In this document: positions 30,975 through 43,810 of the stretch, piece by piece
Numbering within the stretch: the stretch's first letter is position 1
Layout: each line of letters starts with the position of its first letter
DNA from: Sphagnum compactum
Lineage: Eukaryota; Bryophyta; Sphagnopsida; Sphagnales
Length of the DNA: 64,000 nt
Direction of reading: 5' to 3'
NCBI GenBank assembly: GCA_965153455.1
Contig: OZ234493.1
Coordinates: 23,426,213 to 23,490,212 of the forward strand
The notes under the pieces: generated by a model
Told to the model about the DNA's origin: nothing
Seen by the model: only the letters and a program-made list of their open reading frames with translations
The model's database searches: none
Made by a program: the position numbers and the translations under genes

Positions 30975-33881
30975 CAATGTCTAGAAGTTGTTTCTAGTGA
31001 TAAGGATATCCACTCGTCATCGAACATGGGAAAGTTAAAGGAGGGAGACCTTCTTTTAAACATGTGCTCCACTTTCTAAAACAATAGTTATGACAATATC
31101 CCGAAGTGTATCGTGAACCACTCTACGTTCACTCCCACATGGGCATCAAAGTAAATGGGTACTTAAATCGTTGATGGTATGACCACACTCTCACTATGAA
31201 AGATGGGCAACTTTAGGATGTGGCAAGCCAAGATGAGTACATTGCTAAAAATAAGTGGATTGACAATAAATGAAATGTAGATGTGGTAGGACAAAGTGCT
31301 TACCCTTGAACCCGCACATGAGCGAAAACATGTTTGCATGATATTTGAAGGAACATGTATTAGAAATGAGGCAAACTCCTATTCGTGTACACAATCCACC
31401 AAAGAAGCCTTCAACCAGGGGTAAAACTAAACCACTAGGCTTTCAAAAGGTGGGACTTGAGAGCAAAAAACCTAAGGTAACATGGCTCAAGTATCTCATA
31501 ATGCCATTTAGAACGGGGAAGTGCCAAACTCAATTGTGCTATTGCATCTAAAAGAATATGGTGATCATCTTGCTAGAAACAAATGCCAAGTGTAAGAATG
31601 ATTAATGCCCAACATCCTTGGAATGCAGGGGCATCAATCTAAATTACAAAAAAGAAGTTGAGCCTGTTCGAAAAAATAAGAAGAGTGGTTCAACGATAAG
31701 CTAGGTGACCGATAGAACCACCAAAAGATGTTGCATCAATAACTTCTCCAACGTAACTATGGTACAAATATCGAACTTAGCATTATGTTGCAAAACACCT
31801 AGAGATGGAAACATTGTACGAAGCAAGTAGCCAAGCTACTAAGCATAACACAACAAAAAATCATAAAACCCACCTTCGGATTTGCATGCAAGCATAAAGA
31901 AACAAAATATCGTCCCAAGATCCTCATGGCAAACCTTAACCACAAATGACTCAATGAAAGATCTGGATCCCACCAATGCACCCAAAATATGAAAACCCAC
32001 GTCGGCAATAGAAAAACAAAAAAAAGTGATGTAGAATGGTCCAACCCCTTTGGAAACCATGCTACGCACTTCATTCATTGCAGTGAAATCCCTAATGCTG
32101 AAAATTCCTACTACAATCATAAAAACACAAAAAATTACACTTGATGCAAGACCCATTATATGTGTATCATCCGCCAACAAAAGGAAAACATAAATTGGGT
32201 GGGTTGCTGCTATAGGGTGAAGAGCTCGAAGGTGAACTAGAGTAAACAACGTTTTTCTCAATGGGTCCCCATGTTATGTACCTAACTCCGATGAAATGAA
32301 TCTGAAATTCCCATGTTAGGAAGCTTGAGAAAAATACAGTGGGGATGGGCATGCATAAAATCATTGAATAAATGGGGAAAATTGATAAAAAAACGGAAAG
32401 AAAATTATAACTCTTAAAAAATGGTTGACCATGACACCAAATTGAAGGTGTTATGGAAATCCACCTATAACACCACCTAATCTGGGTGCAAATCTAACAT
32501 CGTTCGAACTCCATGAACCATTGTCTCACACCTGCCACGAATCACTACACCAAACTGATGAAAATAAAAAATTTCCATGAGAGTACCCTTAAACTGAATA
32601 ACTAATGTGTGAACAACTAAGTGATAGGTCCATTCACCAATCATGATGGGACTTATGCCTCCAAACTGCTTCTCCAATGTTAAAAGTTGAAATGTAAAAA
32701 ACAAACACAATACTAAAGGTGGAAAATGATTTCCAACAATGTGCCCACATACCTTGAAAAAGATATTGAAGCCATTCGTAGAATTATCTAAAATAAAGTA
32801 GTATCATAGAAGCTTATACACCATATCCGAGGGGCCACAAAAAAAAAATGTGGTGAATGAACCAAAGCAAAAATAAATGCCTCTCGATCTAAAGTAACCT
32901 ATGTCTTAGGATGGAAATCATCGACAAAATAGGGGAAATCAACCTCAACAAATGGATGGAGAAAGCAAAGGACTCATGTGGTTTCATCAAATGGGGTTGC
33001 ATGTGTGTTCAGAGCTAATGCATGTACTATTTGAGCGTAATCTTCTACATGAACAAAGGCTTGTGCGTGACGTAATCATGCTAATGGAAGTGGGGTAGTA
33101 TTTGGAATCAATTCCAAACATTTACAAGAAACTGAAGTGGATGTTCGAATTGTGTGTTCTTCTTGCAATGTCTCTTAGTTGCCACCCATGTGTTGACACA
33201 AGTGAACGCGAGTCTCCCGGTGGCATTTTTCACCACCCCATGGAGGAAAAGACAAACACCAAAAAAAAAAAAAACAAAATAACATGCCAAGCTACAATAT
33301 TGGAAGGATCAAATGTTAATTGAAATAAAGGAATATGCAAAGTCTGTTGAACATCAACTCATAGAGCATATGGAATATGATGGTATGAACAAGGACAAGA
33401 TAAATCCAAATGGAAAGCATCAATGATGTCTATGGATGCAATCCATGACCATGCTAATGAAGGAAGAGAACATGGTAAAGTTGGGGGCAACACTGCCCCT
33501 GAAACAAATGACTACCTATAAGTGGTGCATGAAAGCTGGTGTTATGTTAAACTTGCCTTTGCATTGACTAAATGATCACAAAAGGAATAAGGAATGTGGA
33601 GTTGTGGAAGAAAAGACTATACGATGGATATTGGAGACACTCTTAATGGGTGTGGCGGGCGAAGCAAATAGAGGGCTAAAAAAATCAAAAAAGGATGAAG
33701 GAACTGGCCAAAGTAAATTAAGAGGGATAAAAATGATGGGCAAATGGATGGAAGCTACAGCATAGTTAGGCATAGGGGTAAAGTTGATTACTAGCTCTCC
33801 ATCGAGTGCCTGTTGGGAAGGTTGGAATGCCCAACAACGCTTTGAAGACAAAACTATCATGCTTGCCATGCCTATCCACAA
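30975..33881 (-). pseudogene. LINE-type (non-LTR) reverse transcriptase remnant
   Basis: On the minus strand, frame-shifted pieces carry polymerase motifs in order. LEKQFGGISPIMIGEWTYHLV and HQFGVVIRGRCETMVHGVRTM (about 32700-32500) are followed by a VDFHNTFN motif carrying the first catalytic Asp (about 32450). Then come a damaged QGDPL-like site (near 32260), ADDTHIMG with the catalytic Asp pair (about 32170), LGALVGSRSFIESFVV (about 31980), and TMFPSLGVLQH with VTLEKLL (near 31800-31740). A further 101-codon open piece at 33881-33576 may be the 5' part. Stops and frameshifts are many. An endonuclease domain, tail or target duplication was not found, so limits are approximate. Confidence 0.65.
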
Positions 33882-34859
33882 CCTAGTATATTTGGTTTAA
33901 AACCAAAATCTTAAACCACAATTTTGAAAATCTCAACTCACAAAACTTCCTTAAACTACTCAAACCCTAAAACTATTGCCCTAAAAGAACCAAAATAATT
34001 ATAATTTAATTTTTGAAAACTGAACCAAATGTTCTTCACAAAAGTAAAGAAGCACCCAACATTGGTTTTTACCTTGGTTCTTGTGTAAGTGCTGATCCAC
34101 TCAATCATGGGGCAACCAAAATTTGAGAACCGGCATATCCATAGTTGTTATCCATGTCTAGAATTTGTTTGTTGTCTAAAATGTCATAAGTTATAACTAG
34201 ACAACATTGGTGGAAACTTTTTCCAAATCTGATTGTTAAACCATTAAGCCTTCCATTGAATTTATAATAAATTGAATACAAAGTTTGAGAAATATTTATA
34301 ATTGACTTTAAATACTTCGGAAAGTGAATATACATTCAAACCATCTTCCACAATGGAACTTTGAAATTTACTTTAATTACAACATGACTTTTTGTAAGTT
34401 CATAATGTACTACAGTGAACCATCAACATAAAATTTATGCCAGAGCTTTATAAGTTGGAAGAAATTTTCAAATCTTTGTGATAATTTGAACCTCTTAAAA
34501 TCTAACTTGGTTTACTTTTCCTTGGGTTCCTCATGTTAAAATCATTGTATTCGAAGCTTCTTGGGATAATAGGTAGTACACATTCATGTGTTTTTACAAG
34601 GATATGAAAACCTGTTGTTTTGTTGTGAATGACGAAGAAATCAAAACTTCTCACTGAAAAATGTTTCACATCCCTTCACTCTTATACCTTAATTTAACCT
34701 TGGGGGATTGTTTTGGAGCCACTTTTGTCAGGTTTCCTACATCTTCAAGGCAACCACCATTTACTATTATTGACATACAAATGTTCTGCCCGGCCTTGGG
34801 AAGTTGTGACTTGTGACAGAGAAAAAGTAAGGGGAGGGGGAGGGCTTGTAAGAGACCGT
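33882..34859. other. AT-rich sequence, nothing recognised
   Basis: No coding motif, RNA gene or terminal repeat was recognised. Confidence 0.4.
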
Positions 34860-35090
34860 TCTATTGTGAAGAAAACTATTTTAAATTTTAAACGAATTTT
34901 TAATGAAAAAATAGTTCAATATCCAATAATTTCACCATATGTTGAAACATTTTGAAACCATCTCAATGCACCCCGTACTCATCAAGGGCTTTCCAGCAAT
35001 ACAAGAGTAGAGCAAGGAGGGCCATGATTTGGGAGATCTGAACATGAGAAACAAAACAAATCAACTGCCTTCCTTCATCGATAGATTTGA
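34860..35090 (+). repeat. Dispersed repeat pair, copy 1
   Basis: It shares with 37830-37990 the ordered words CTACTCATCAA, GTTTGGGAGAT, AACATGA-AAA and CTACCTTCCTTCAT, plus a preceding AT-rich block (TTCAATAT, CAATATTC). The two copies are direct. Nature unknown. Confidence 0.55.
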
Positions 35091-35149
35091 GGGAGTACTC
35101 AATTCAACTTAATAGGTAGACTTATAGTTGCGTTTTTGGAATCAGATCC

Positions 35150-35340
35150 AATGGATGAAAGTGTAGGGTAACGCTTGAGGAGCAAAGTAATCCGAAATTA
35201 AGCACTTGCCAAGGTAGAGTCAAGGGGTGCTCATTTCAAGAATGCCCTACTCTGAAGGCATTTCCTGATGTAAAGCACCAACGCAAAAATTGTTTTCAAA
35301 TTGTTTTCCCATGACACCTAGAGCATGTCTGACATGCCCT
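35150..35340 (+). repeat. Copy of the GTGTAGGGTAA dispersed repeat
   Basis: GTGTAGGGTAACGCTTGAGG begins near 35161. It is followed by GCCAAGGTAGAGTCAAGGGG, GGCATTTCCTGATGTAAAGC and a GACACCT motif, the same order as at 4.9-5.1 kb. Confidence 0.6.
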
Positions 35341-35567
35341 TTTGAGTAAGGCCACAACTCAAGCGAGAAAAGGCCTGGACTAAATGGGAAGTCCACAATG
35401 GGCTAAGAGTTGGGATAAGTCCTAGAGTATTGAGTCAGTGCAAGATCACTCAAAAGCAAGGACTAACCTGTATCTGGTTTGGCCATGTGCAGGTTGAAAC
35501 TAAGTGCATGATGGGAGTTCACAAGTGCAAGAGTGCCAAGGCAAAACCAATTGTGATGGTATCCACT

Positions 35568-35715
35568 AGTGTTGTTGGGTGGTTCTCAGATTTTTTAAAA
35601 ACCTGTCAGGTCCAGGTTTTAGAAGAGTTTATAAGACCTGTCCTGGTTCTTTAATTTATTTTTAAATTATTTTACAAAAGACCTGAGCAGGGTGTCAGCA
35701 TTTTAAGAAAAATAT
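35568..35715. mobile_element. Orphan hAT terminus related to the 7.4-22.7 kb element
   Basis: TAGTGTTGTTGGGTGGTTCT starts a stretch that parallels the inverted right end of the large hAT element: CCTG-(T/C)-GGTCC-GG-TTT, GACCTG-CCTGGTTCTTT, an AT spacer, then AAAGACCTGA. The opposite end was not found. It may be a non-autonomous or truncated relative. Confidence 0.5.
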
Positions 35716-36239
35716 TTTCATCAGCTTTCAAAATGTCAAGTCTCACACACTTTAAACCTGTTGATATTCAAAGGCGATTTTCAGAAAACCAAATTTTTGG
35801 GTGGTACATTGGAGTTTTGTCTGATTTTTATATTTGGAGTGCCTCCACTGTTACTACATATATTTTCACTACTCCTACTTGTACAACTACAATAATTATT
35901 CTTGAATCTTGTGCATTAAATGCTGAGTTTCAGCATTTCATATTGAGATTTAATATTTTAAAAATTAATTTAATGTAATTGAATGTAAATAAGTAAAGGA
36001 CTGATAAAATCTAGAATCTTGACCTTGCTACTTTTTAATACCTTGATAAGGTATCAACTCTTTTTAAATAAAAAATAAAAATAAGGATTCAAGTGACTGG
36101 TTCCCTGTCCAAAAAGAACTGGTGAATGAGATTCAAGCAGGGTATGATCTTATGTAAGGGCCCCTAAGGTATTCAACTTGAAACCCAGCTCAAAGCCTTG
36201 CCTGATTTTTAACCATTTTCTCATATCTGTTCATGAAAG

Positions 36240-36390
36240 AAAAATTAATGGACAAAATGCCCACCTGAGAGGGCATTTCACTTTTCAAAATGCCCCACCC
36301 TTTACCAAGAAGAAATGCTGCTGGAAATGGTGCCCTCCAGGTACACTAGAAATTTTCTGCCAGTGCTTTATGGCTAAGTAATTTGCCCAG
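36240..36390 (+). repeat. Fragment of the GGCATT dispersed repeat
   Basis: Blocks such as ATGCCCACCTGAGAGGGCAT and CCAGTGCTTTATG recall the 4.2-5.7 kb family (CAGTGCTTTATGTGTAGAG at about 5219). Only part is present. Confidence 0.4.
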
Positions 36391-37829
36391 GCCAGGCCAC
36401 AGTGGGACTTGCTTCTAGTTTGGTTGCTGTAAAGTGTTTATTAGAAACAAACATTGAAATTTTGACTTCACTCTGTAATCTTGTTCACGTTTGCTGCGGG
36501 TTGTCAAATTCTGATTCGAAAGAGCCACGTTCTTCACCTTCTTTTTCTTTTCCAGAGAACGCCAAAGGAAAGGGGTATGTGTACTTGTAAAGCGGTAACA
36601 AGACGAAGATAGGGACGCTAAGTTGATGAAGATTGGGAGCCTGAGTTGATGAAGTCTCCAAAAAATGTCCACATAAGGCAGTCAGTGACCTAAGGGACCT
36701 TGAGACTTGAAAAAAAAAAAAAAAAAAATCTACCCAAAAGCATGAGAACTCACCCTTTCCAAATTCCAACTCATTACATGCTATCACTTGACTTCAGTAC
36801 CGGCACCGGCATCGCAATTGAGCCTAGGACATTTGCATGGTGGGGGAACAAGACCTAAAACTCTCGAGTTTCCCAAAGTCAAACTACAAAGAGCTTTCAC
36901 CGACATATGTGTTCACAGATGGAATGAAGTTGAGGTCTGTGTGAGTTCCCAAAGTTAACTATTCACACTAAGGTCTGAGTTCTTTTGTGCGAAAGTGCTT
37001 GCCATGCTTCCTCCTACTTTTTCATCTTCTTGACTTTTGATTTTGGTTGCAATTAGGAGCTAGCTAGTACCTTACCTAGCCTACCCCAAGAAGGTTGGAT
37101 AACAGATTTTGTGGTTGTCGTTCATAGTCAAAGCAAGTGGAGGCTTACATATTATTTCATTTACAAGTCCATGAAGGGTTTCTTTTTCCAATTTTGTGAT
37201 GTAGCCCAGGTGGCTATCATCTTGAAAGTGCTTTAGCCAAATTTGGCCACATGTACTAAATATGGGAGTAGGAAAAACTCAAAATCTTTCTATATTTTTG
37301 GCTACCTGCTGGAACTAATAATAAAAATCTGGCGATTGGTACAAATTTTTTTTGGAAGTCTGGCGAATTTGGGGCCATTTTTTTCATTGAAAATCCTTCC
37401 TATAGGTCGAAATCATATTTTTCAGGTAGGGATTTGGCCAAAATTCGCCAGTAAAAGAAATGCTGAGTCCATGCAACCCTGGACTGAGTGCACAAACTAT
37501 AAAAGTTCATATGAATTTGAGCATCCTGTAGGCTACACTAAGGAAGAAGCTGCGTTTCTTTTTCTCCTTGCAAAGTTTTACCAAAGGGCTAATTTTAATG
37601 AAAACTAGTGTAGCCTGGGCCATTGGCCCAAGTGTGAACTGTTTACCCCACTAATTTTTCATTCCAAAACCAATTTTTGTAATTTACTTGGATTTCCATC
37701 CCAATGACAAAACAATTCAAAATTCATTTTTTCTCACATCTTAGGTCTAAAAATTTTCAAATCACTTTCATTATATCCTACTCACGGAGGCCTTTCCAAC
37801 AATGCCAGGAGCATGCCCAGAATTCCTTT
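36391..37829. other. Mixed sequence with a 19-base A run and a short inverted repeat
   Basis: An uninterrupted run of 19 A lies at 36710-36728 and could be a retroposon tail, but no body was recognised. CTGGCGAATTTGGGGCC (about 37360) and GGCCAAAATTCGCCAG (about 37436) form a small inverted repeat. No gene was found. Confidence 0.4.
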
Positions 37830-37990
37830 ATAATTTTTAGTTTTGATTTAAATTATTTTTCAATAAAAAATTGGCTCAATATTCAATATCTGCTCTGTCA
37901 AAACATTATGAAAGCAATTTAGTGCAACCCTACTCATCAATGGTTTGGGAGATTTTAACATGACAAAGAAACAAGCAAAGCAAACTACCT
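37830..37990 (+). repeat. Dispersed repeat pair, copy 2
   Basis: This is the shorter partner of 34860-35090, sharing the words CTACTCATCAA, TTTGGGAGAT and CTACCTTCCTTCAT in the same order. Confidence 0.55.
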
Positions 37991-38267
37991 TCCTTCATAA
38001 ATGGATGACAAGAAAATAAGTTAACACCTTAATTTTTTACTTTCATACTTTAGATAGCCAAATCGATGTTGTACTAGGCAACTTGTCATGTGTTATAGCA
38101 TGAAGGTTTCATATTGGCATCTATCAAATAAAATGATTACATGCTGTCATACAAAAAAAAAGGCAATACCTCAATAAGGTGTTACACTTAGTAGCTAGCC
38201 CAAACTTTGAAAAGATTTTGATAACAACAATAGGAATTCCATTTAAGTCTTTACTTTGTTATGACTA

Positions 38268-38667
38268 TTGTTTTGTATAATTGGAACCTGCGCGGACTAC
38301 GTGGTATAATATCGTATAATATCAGATTGTATTATACAACAGTCAAAGTCCACCTCAATTGAAGATGTTACCCTCGTCCACCACCTCCTCGCCGAAAAAA
38401 ACTTCATCAACAATGTCGTCGATGCCGCTAGAAATGTCAAGGCGATCAAATTTTTCAATGTAGCCACCGTTTGCGCAATTTGTGGGTGGGGCAAGAATCG
38501 AACCGTTTGTGCAATCCGTGGGTGGGGCAAGAATTGAACCGTTTGCGCAATCTGTGGGCACACTTGCCTATTATACAATAATTATACAGTGTATAGTTGT
38601 TTCTGATGGTGGTATAATACCACCGTATAATATCGCGAGTATAATACCGCAATTATACAATAGTTAT
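38268..38667. mobile_element. Small TIR element with TATAATAC-rich ends
   Basis: The left side has ATGACTATTG then TATAATTGGAACC, and the inverted right side ATAACTATTGTATAATTGCGG, forming imperfect inverted ends. Inside both ends are GTATAATATC/GATATTATAC motifs. The centre contains a 36-bp tandem repeat. A 68-codon frame on the minus strand (38561-38355) ends in an acidic tail, but nothing identifies it. The target duplication is unresolved. Confidence 0.45.
38467..38558 (-). repeat. 36-bp tandem repeat, about 2.5 copies, in frame
   Basis: Units starting with CCGTTTG lie at 38467, 38503 and 38539, an exact 36-base spacing. On the minus strand each unit encodes a 12-residue repeat (NGSILAPPTDCA). 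The repeat length is a multiple of three and the frame stays open across it. Confidence 0.8.
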
Positions 38668-40289
38668 GACCCTAAAGTTCTAAGAACTATGTTTTTCCCA
38701 ACATTTTTAACACCTTATACAACACTTTTAATAAAAATACTTTAATTAAATTTGACTTTTTGATTTTGAATAGCACTTAATAAAATCTTAACAATTATGA
38801 CCTCCAATAAAGTAGATGAATGGATATTTACACTTGTAATGACATTTTCAATACAAATTTTGGTTTCCACTTTAATCTTACAACTTATTAAAAATTATAC
38901 TAAACACATTTGGTTGAACATTTCAAGAGTTTTGAATCCATTTACAAATTCTTGGTCAAAAAAATGGATTGTGACCAACAATGTTGCAAATGTTTGAACA
39001 TCCACCCTAAAACGTAAAATGGTCATATGGTTTTTATTTCTTTTAAATTAATTTCTTAAGACAATATAGATCATTGATATTAGTCTCTTAACATGTTTCC
39101 TTACTAATTGGAATTAAAAAACAATCAACAACTTGGGGGTTTGAAATTTTGGTGATCCAAACAAATGGACACCTTAGTAAGTTGACACCCATAATGTAAA
39201 TGGAACTAGACCTAATCTTAAACCAAACCAAGTTCCAATTTTTTTGCAAATTATTCTATGAAATCGGAAGGTTAATAAATCCCAAAAAAATATTTTAAAA
39301 ACCACACTTCTTAGATTTTCTATCAGCTAAAAATTGAAACCAAAATTTTGTTCCTTTCAAAATGAAGACCATTTAGGTAGGTATGACAATAGGCAAATAA
39401 TAGATAAACATTTGCATGTTGACATTGGTTACTAGACATAAATAAGGTTAGTGGCTTTTTAATAAAGAGGTATTGAAATTGAAACAACCATAATGATTAC
39501 CAAGGGACCTAAAATTAAATGAAAAGATTTTGGATCCTATAGCAAAATGAAAAATTCCAAGGAAAAATCCTTGACTCTTTTTTACGTGACAAAGGGTAGG
39601 AAACCTTGAAGATGGAGATTAATGAATTGACTTTTCAAATCAAACTCTTGGTTATATCAAATTACAATTTTAGGAATCAACGAAGGTGGTTAGTGCAAAT
39701 ATCAAAACCACTTTTGGGGCATATGCACTAATGAGTGGCTCATTTTTTAACAAAAAAATAGTCCACACAAAGTCCATACTACAGTGTTAAATTGAATCTT
39801 TAATATGGTAACATTGGTTAAATTGTAATAAAATCCATGTATCAAAAACAATAAAATCCATACTAATGGAAGCCCAAGTAAATACCTCAAAAACCTTGGC
39901 TTTGGTGAAAATAAGATTCAAATCAAAGAAATTATATAACAATTAAGGACTTATGAAAATAAGGGCCAATTTTGATACAATAAAAGTCCAATACTATGAA
40001 ATGGTTAAAGTTTTCAAGATAAAGGTTTTCAAATGTGATTTCTTTAAATAATAAAATTTGACATACTTAGTAACTCCAAATCATTTGGCTTGTAATTCTA
40101 TGTCAACATCATAATTTTATAAACCTCTAGTCAACATACTAGTCCCTGTTCTTTAATTTCAAAAGTCCATAAGTAGAAGTGAGTGAATTGTTTTCAAAAA
40201 ATGATTGTACATATGATTTCATAATCAAGTTCCAATTGGAAAATTTGACACAATATGTATTGCTAGGAGAAAACAAAACAAGATGGGTA
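38668..40289. other. AT-rich sequence, nothing recognised
   Basis: No coding motif, RNA gene or clear terminal repeat was recognised. Confidence 0.4.
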
Positions 40290-40870
40290 CTATAGAGACC
40301 AAAAAAATGTGACAAAAGTGAGCCATTCATTTGTGCATCTACTCTTTGGTTCCCAACTAACCACAAGTTCATATGGACTCACAAGACTTACCATGGCCTA
40401 AACTGCAAAAAAAGGCACTACCATCTTCATAATATATTTTGAAACTTGTCATCACACTTACATTGAAAAAGAATTTCCCCCAAATACCCTTGAAGTCACC
40501 TCCAAAGATCATGACTAATCTATTACCTCACAACTTTGGAGACCATAACTTCTACAAACTACAACTAAATTGAGCATAATGATGGGACCTGAGAAAGCCA
40601 AAAATATTGGTTAATTTTGTCCCAACCTTTTAAACGACCATAACTCACACCAAATAAACATGTTTATTTTCAAAATGCAAGTTCACTAATTTATGATGTT
40701 CAACAAATCAAAAATCATTTGATTTGATCACCAACCTTGTCATAAACACCTTGAGGGCAAAGCACACTAGGGTGGAACCTAAGTGGCAAAACTTGAAAAT
40801 TCATTTGAAGGTTAGAAAACATTATTTAGATAAAATACCTTGAATCACATGGGTTGTGTGACAAGGTGCC
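40290..40870 (+). repeat. Decayed copy of the CACGGCCCGG-type repeat (see 55.2-56.3 kb)
   Basis: Ordered words match the CpG-rich copy after C-to-T and G-to-A decay: GACTTACCATGGCC (young copy GACTCACCACGGCC), a CACTACC...ATATTTTGAAACTTGTCATCA block (CTGCAGCTCGTCACG), CATTGAAAAAGAATTTCCCC, CCATAACT and CAACCTTGTCATAAACACCTT. It is non-coding. Confidence 0.55.
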
Positions 40871-41520
40871 ATTAAATATTTGTCACAACGATTTGAATAG
40901 CCCTATCTTAGCTTATGATAATTTTTATATTTCAAATAAAGGTTCATTGAAACTAATAATTTCAATGAATAAAGGAGTTTTGTAAAAAAACTCATAATTC
41001 AATGTACATTTCAATACTTTTGTCATTAACATCCTTCTGAATTGTTTTTTTTAGTATCGATATCATTACATCATATTATCAATGATTCATTTATTGATTA
41101 TAGGGCATTGTATAAAGGTGTATTGAATTCATACTCATGTAATCTAAACTCATTATGGACTATGATAGGTTTTTTGAACAACTTAAAAGTCCATAACATT
41201 GAATACTAAAGATTTTTTCACAAAATCTTTAAATTGTGTTTTGATGTATGAAATCATTATTGACATGAGTCCTTTTTTGTCATTTACAAAATATGAATTA
41301 GAATTAACCATTATTGAAAATTGGAAAATGGCTAAAATGTGCTCTATCATCTATGATAAATTCCAAAATGTTCCACCTAGTGTGTTTTCATCCCTAATTC
41401 CCAAAGTGGAAATTGATTTCAGAGGCATGATAATTTTTTCATTTCATTCCCATATTTATCAATTGTTAGGAATGTTTTTGAGCTTTGCAATTCCTCAACC
41501 CAAGATAAGCAGTGTCAAAT

Positions 41521-41674
41521 CACTACTACAAAATGAGGGTGCAGTTCACAAGTCCTTGTTCATTAGACCAATGAATTCATTGCATCCCCACTAGGTCATG
41601 TTTGTTGAAACCATTGAATTCACTCAAAGTCCATTGAAATCACTTGGCGTATAGGGGCACATTTTGTTGTAGTG
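41521..41674. mobile_element. CACTA-type MITE, 154 bp, with AAT target duplication
   Basis: The left end CACTACTACAAAATG and the inverted right end CACTACAACAAAATG differ at one base. AAT lies directly outside both ends (41518-41520, 41675-41677), the 3-bp duplication of CACTA elements. The body is non-coding and includes two CCATTGAA(T/A)TCAC words. The insert follows a 131-codon open frame whose last codons read into it; that frame has no motif. Confidence 0.85.
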
Positions 41675-41677
41675 AAT

Positions 41678-42749
41678 GTGTGGTGTCACATCAATTTAGG
41701 GTCAATCACAAGTTAACCTAAATCAAAGTAATAACTTTTTTATACACATACATTAATTACCCCAATTGGTGATTGAAATTTCATCATCACAAAAAAATTC
41801 CAAAAGATTAAATGGATTGGGTGGACTTGGGTCTTAATCCATTTATGAATTAAAGTTCATCTTAATAAATAAATAATTAAAAAAAAACATTCAGGCCAAT
41901 TAAACATTAAGATGATAGTTGAAATTCAACCACCACTTTGAATAGTTGAAATTTTTTATTAAAAAATCCTTTCATTTTTCCAAACAAGTTGGATTAGGAC
42001 TTGGTTTTTATTGTGACAAAATGGACCTCAATCCTAGTCTTCATGGTCATTAAAATTTATTCCAAAAAATAAAAGAAATTTAAATCATCCAAATGTGTCG
42101 ACTAAACTTTAATCATCATTTTAATGACAAACTCAATAAGTGTTTTTTTAGGAACAAGGTGGACTAAGTCCTAACTAGTCCCATATGGCAATTAAAATTT
42201 AATCCCAGGAATTAAAAAATAAACAATAACCTACTTGCAAAATGATTTTTTTTTATTGTGGGACTGACAAAATAATGCATTATATGAAACATTGACATGA
42301 CAATTAATCAATGTAGATTTGTGTGTCCTGTCAATTTTGAAAACCTTATTTCAACCTCGTTCCATTAATTTTTTTAAATTTTTCACTTTGGCCTTGATTA
42401 TGAGCTTTAAATTAAGATTATGATCGATTTTTTTCAAAACACATGATAATGGGTTCACATTTTTAAAAAAAAACCTCTACTACATAATTTATGACCATTT
42501 GAAGGGTCAAAATATAAAAAACTACCAAAACAACTCCCATTCACTAAAACCATCATTTGGGGAATGTGCCCCTTAAGGCTTAGCATAAGGTAAAGGGTAA
42601 ACTATATGATAAAATGTGTTACAAAAGATGTTTGAACCTTGGGTGCACTCTTTAAAACCTTGCACCAAAATATAAAAGTGACACCAAAACTCTAGAATAA
42701 GAGTAAGAAGAATTGCATTGTTCACCTTTTAGTCATATCAAGCTAGGGT
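41678..42749. other. AT-rich sequence, nothing recognised
   Basis: Short open frames only. Repeated phrases such as ATTAAA(A)TTTAAT give it low complexity. Confidence 0.4.
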
Positions 42750-43340
42750 ATAAGCATGGTAAAGTATGCTAGACAAAAACATTTATTATTTTTTTGGAAA
42801 GTATCCATAAAGTATAATGTTTTGAATACATGTTATATAAGTCAATGATCAACAACTATAAACTCTTTGATTTCATTGCATAATACTGAAGAAACACATG
42901 TTTTAATATGCATTTTAAGTACTTTTTTTTGAAATGCAAATACAGAAAATACATGTCATAGTTTTGCACAATACAAGTACATAAAAATAGAACATCAATT
43001 AAAATTATTATATTTTCAAGTTGATGAAGGCCTAGTGTGCATGGATATAATTTCAACTTTTCATATTCTAGTCATAATCTATCAAAGTTTTAGTGTAAAA
43101 ATATTTTGGAAAATTTGAACCACCAACCAATTTAGAATATATTTTTCGTCTATTTTTCTTATATAGAATTTCCTCAAACTTTATGTACAACTTATAATAA
43201 ACTCAAAGAAGTGCTCCATGATTTCAAAATGCAATTTAAATAGGCTTTTAAATTTTTTTAAATGTTAATGTTGAAAAGAGATCATTTTTGAAATCAAATT
43301 TTTTTAGGACTACTTTTTTCGCATACTTTATCATGCTTGG
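42750..43340. mobile_element. TIR element of the AAAGTATGC family, copy 1
   Basis: The left end ATAAGCATGGTAAAGTATGC and the inverted right end CCAAGCATGATAAAGTATGC match at 17 of 20 bases. The 591-bp body aligns over its whole length with 51169-51769, for example ACATGTCATAGTTTTGCA and TTTTCAAGTTGATGAA. No open frame is conserved between the two, so it is non-autonomous. The superfamily is unknown because no target duplication is clear. Confidence 0.75.
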
Positions 43341-43344
43341 ATCC

Positions 43345-43810
43345 ACTACACAAATGAAGTAATGAAGATAGTTAATTAGTGCTATTGGAGCCAATTTTGA
43401 TTCATGAACACAAACTAATAAATTTCACCATGGCTTGAATTTGGGAGGTGTCACCTTTTCCCCTATAATATACTTTGTAGCTCATCATTACAAGTTTTAC
43501 ATTGAAATGTCATTTTCCCCAAGACTCCCAAAGTCATTTCTTGAAATCAAGATTCTTTTATTGTTTCATGACTATGGAGACCCATATAATTAATTAAATA
43601 TTCCAACCAAATTGATCACACAAGTACACTATCTTATAAACCTTGAAAAAATAATTTCAAAGTTGTATCAAACTTGCCAAGAAAACACCTTGATCCCCAA
43701 AACGATGGTCTAAATGAATAGGAATCATTTTGGCAATTTAGTATTGACCCTACCAACCTACATATTACAACCTACCCATAGGTGATTTGCACATTAGTTT
43801 GGGGGACTAT
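43345..43810 (+). repeat. Decayed copy of the CACGGCCCGG-type repeat
   Basis: It contains TTTCACCATGGCTTG, CACCTTTTCCCCTATAATATACTTTGTAGCTCATCATTAC (as separate words), CATTGAAATGTCATTTTCCCC and CAAGACTCCC, in the order seen in the CpG-rich copy at 55.73-55.83 kb. Confidence 0.55.

Noticed and set aside
32541-32560. CACTACACCAAA as a CACTA terminus
   Set aside because: It matches the left end of CACTA-like element 1 for 12 bases only. No partner end or subterminal repeats were found and it lies inside the LINE remnant.
38467-38558. CRISPR-like array of 36-base units
   Set aside because: Units are head-to-tail without spacers and lie in plant nuclear DNA.
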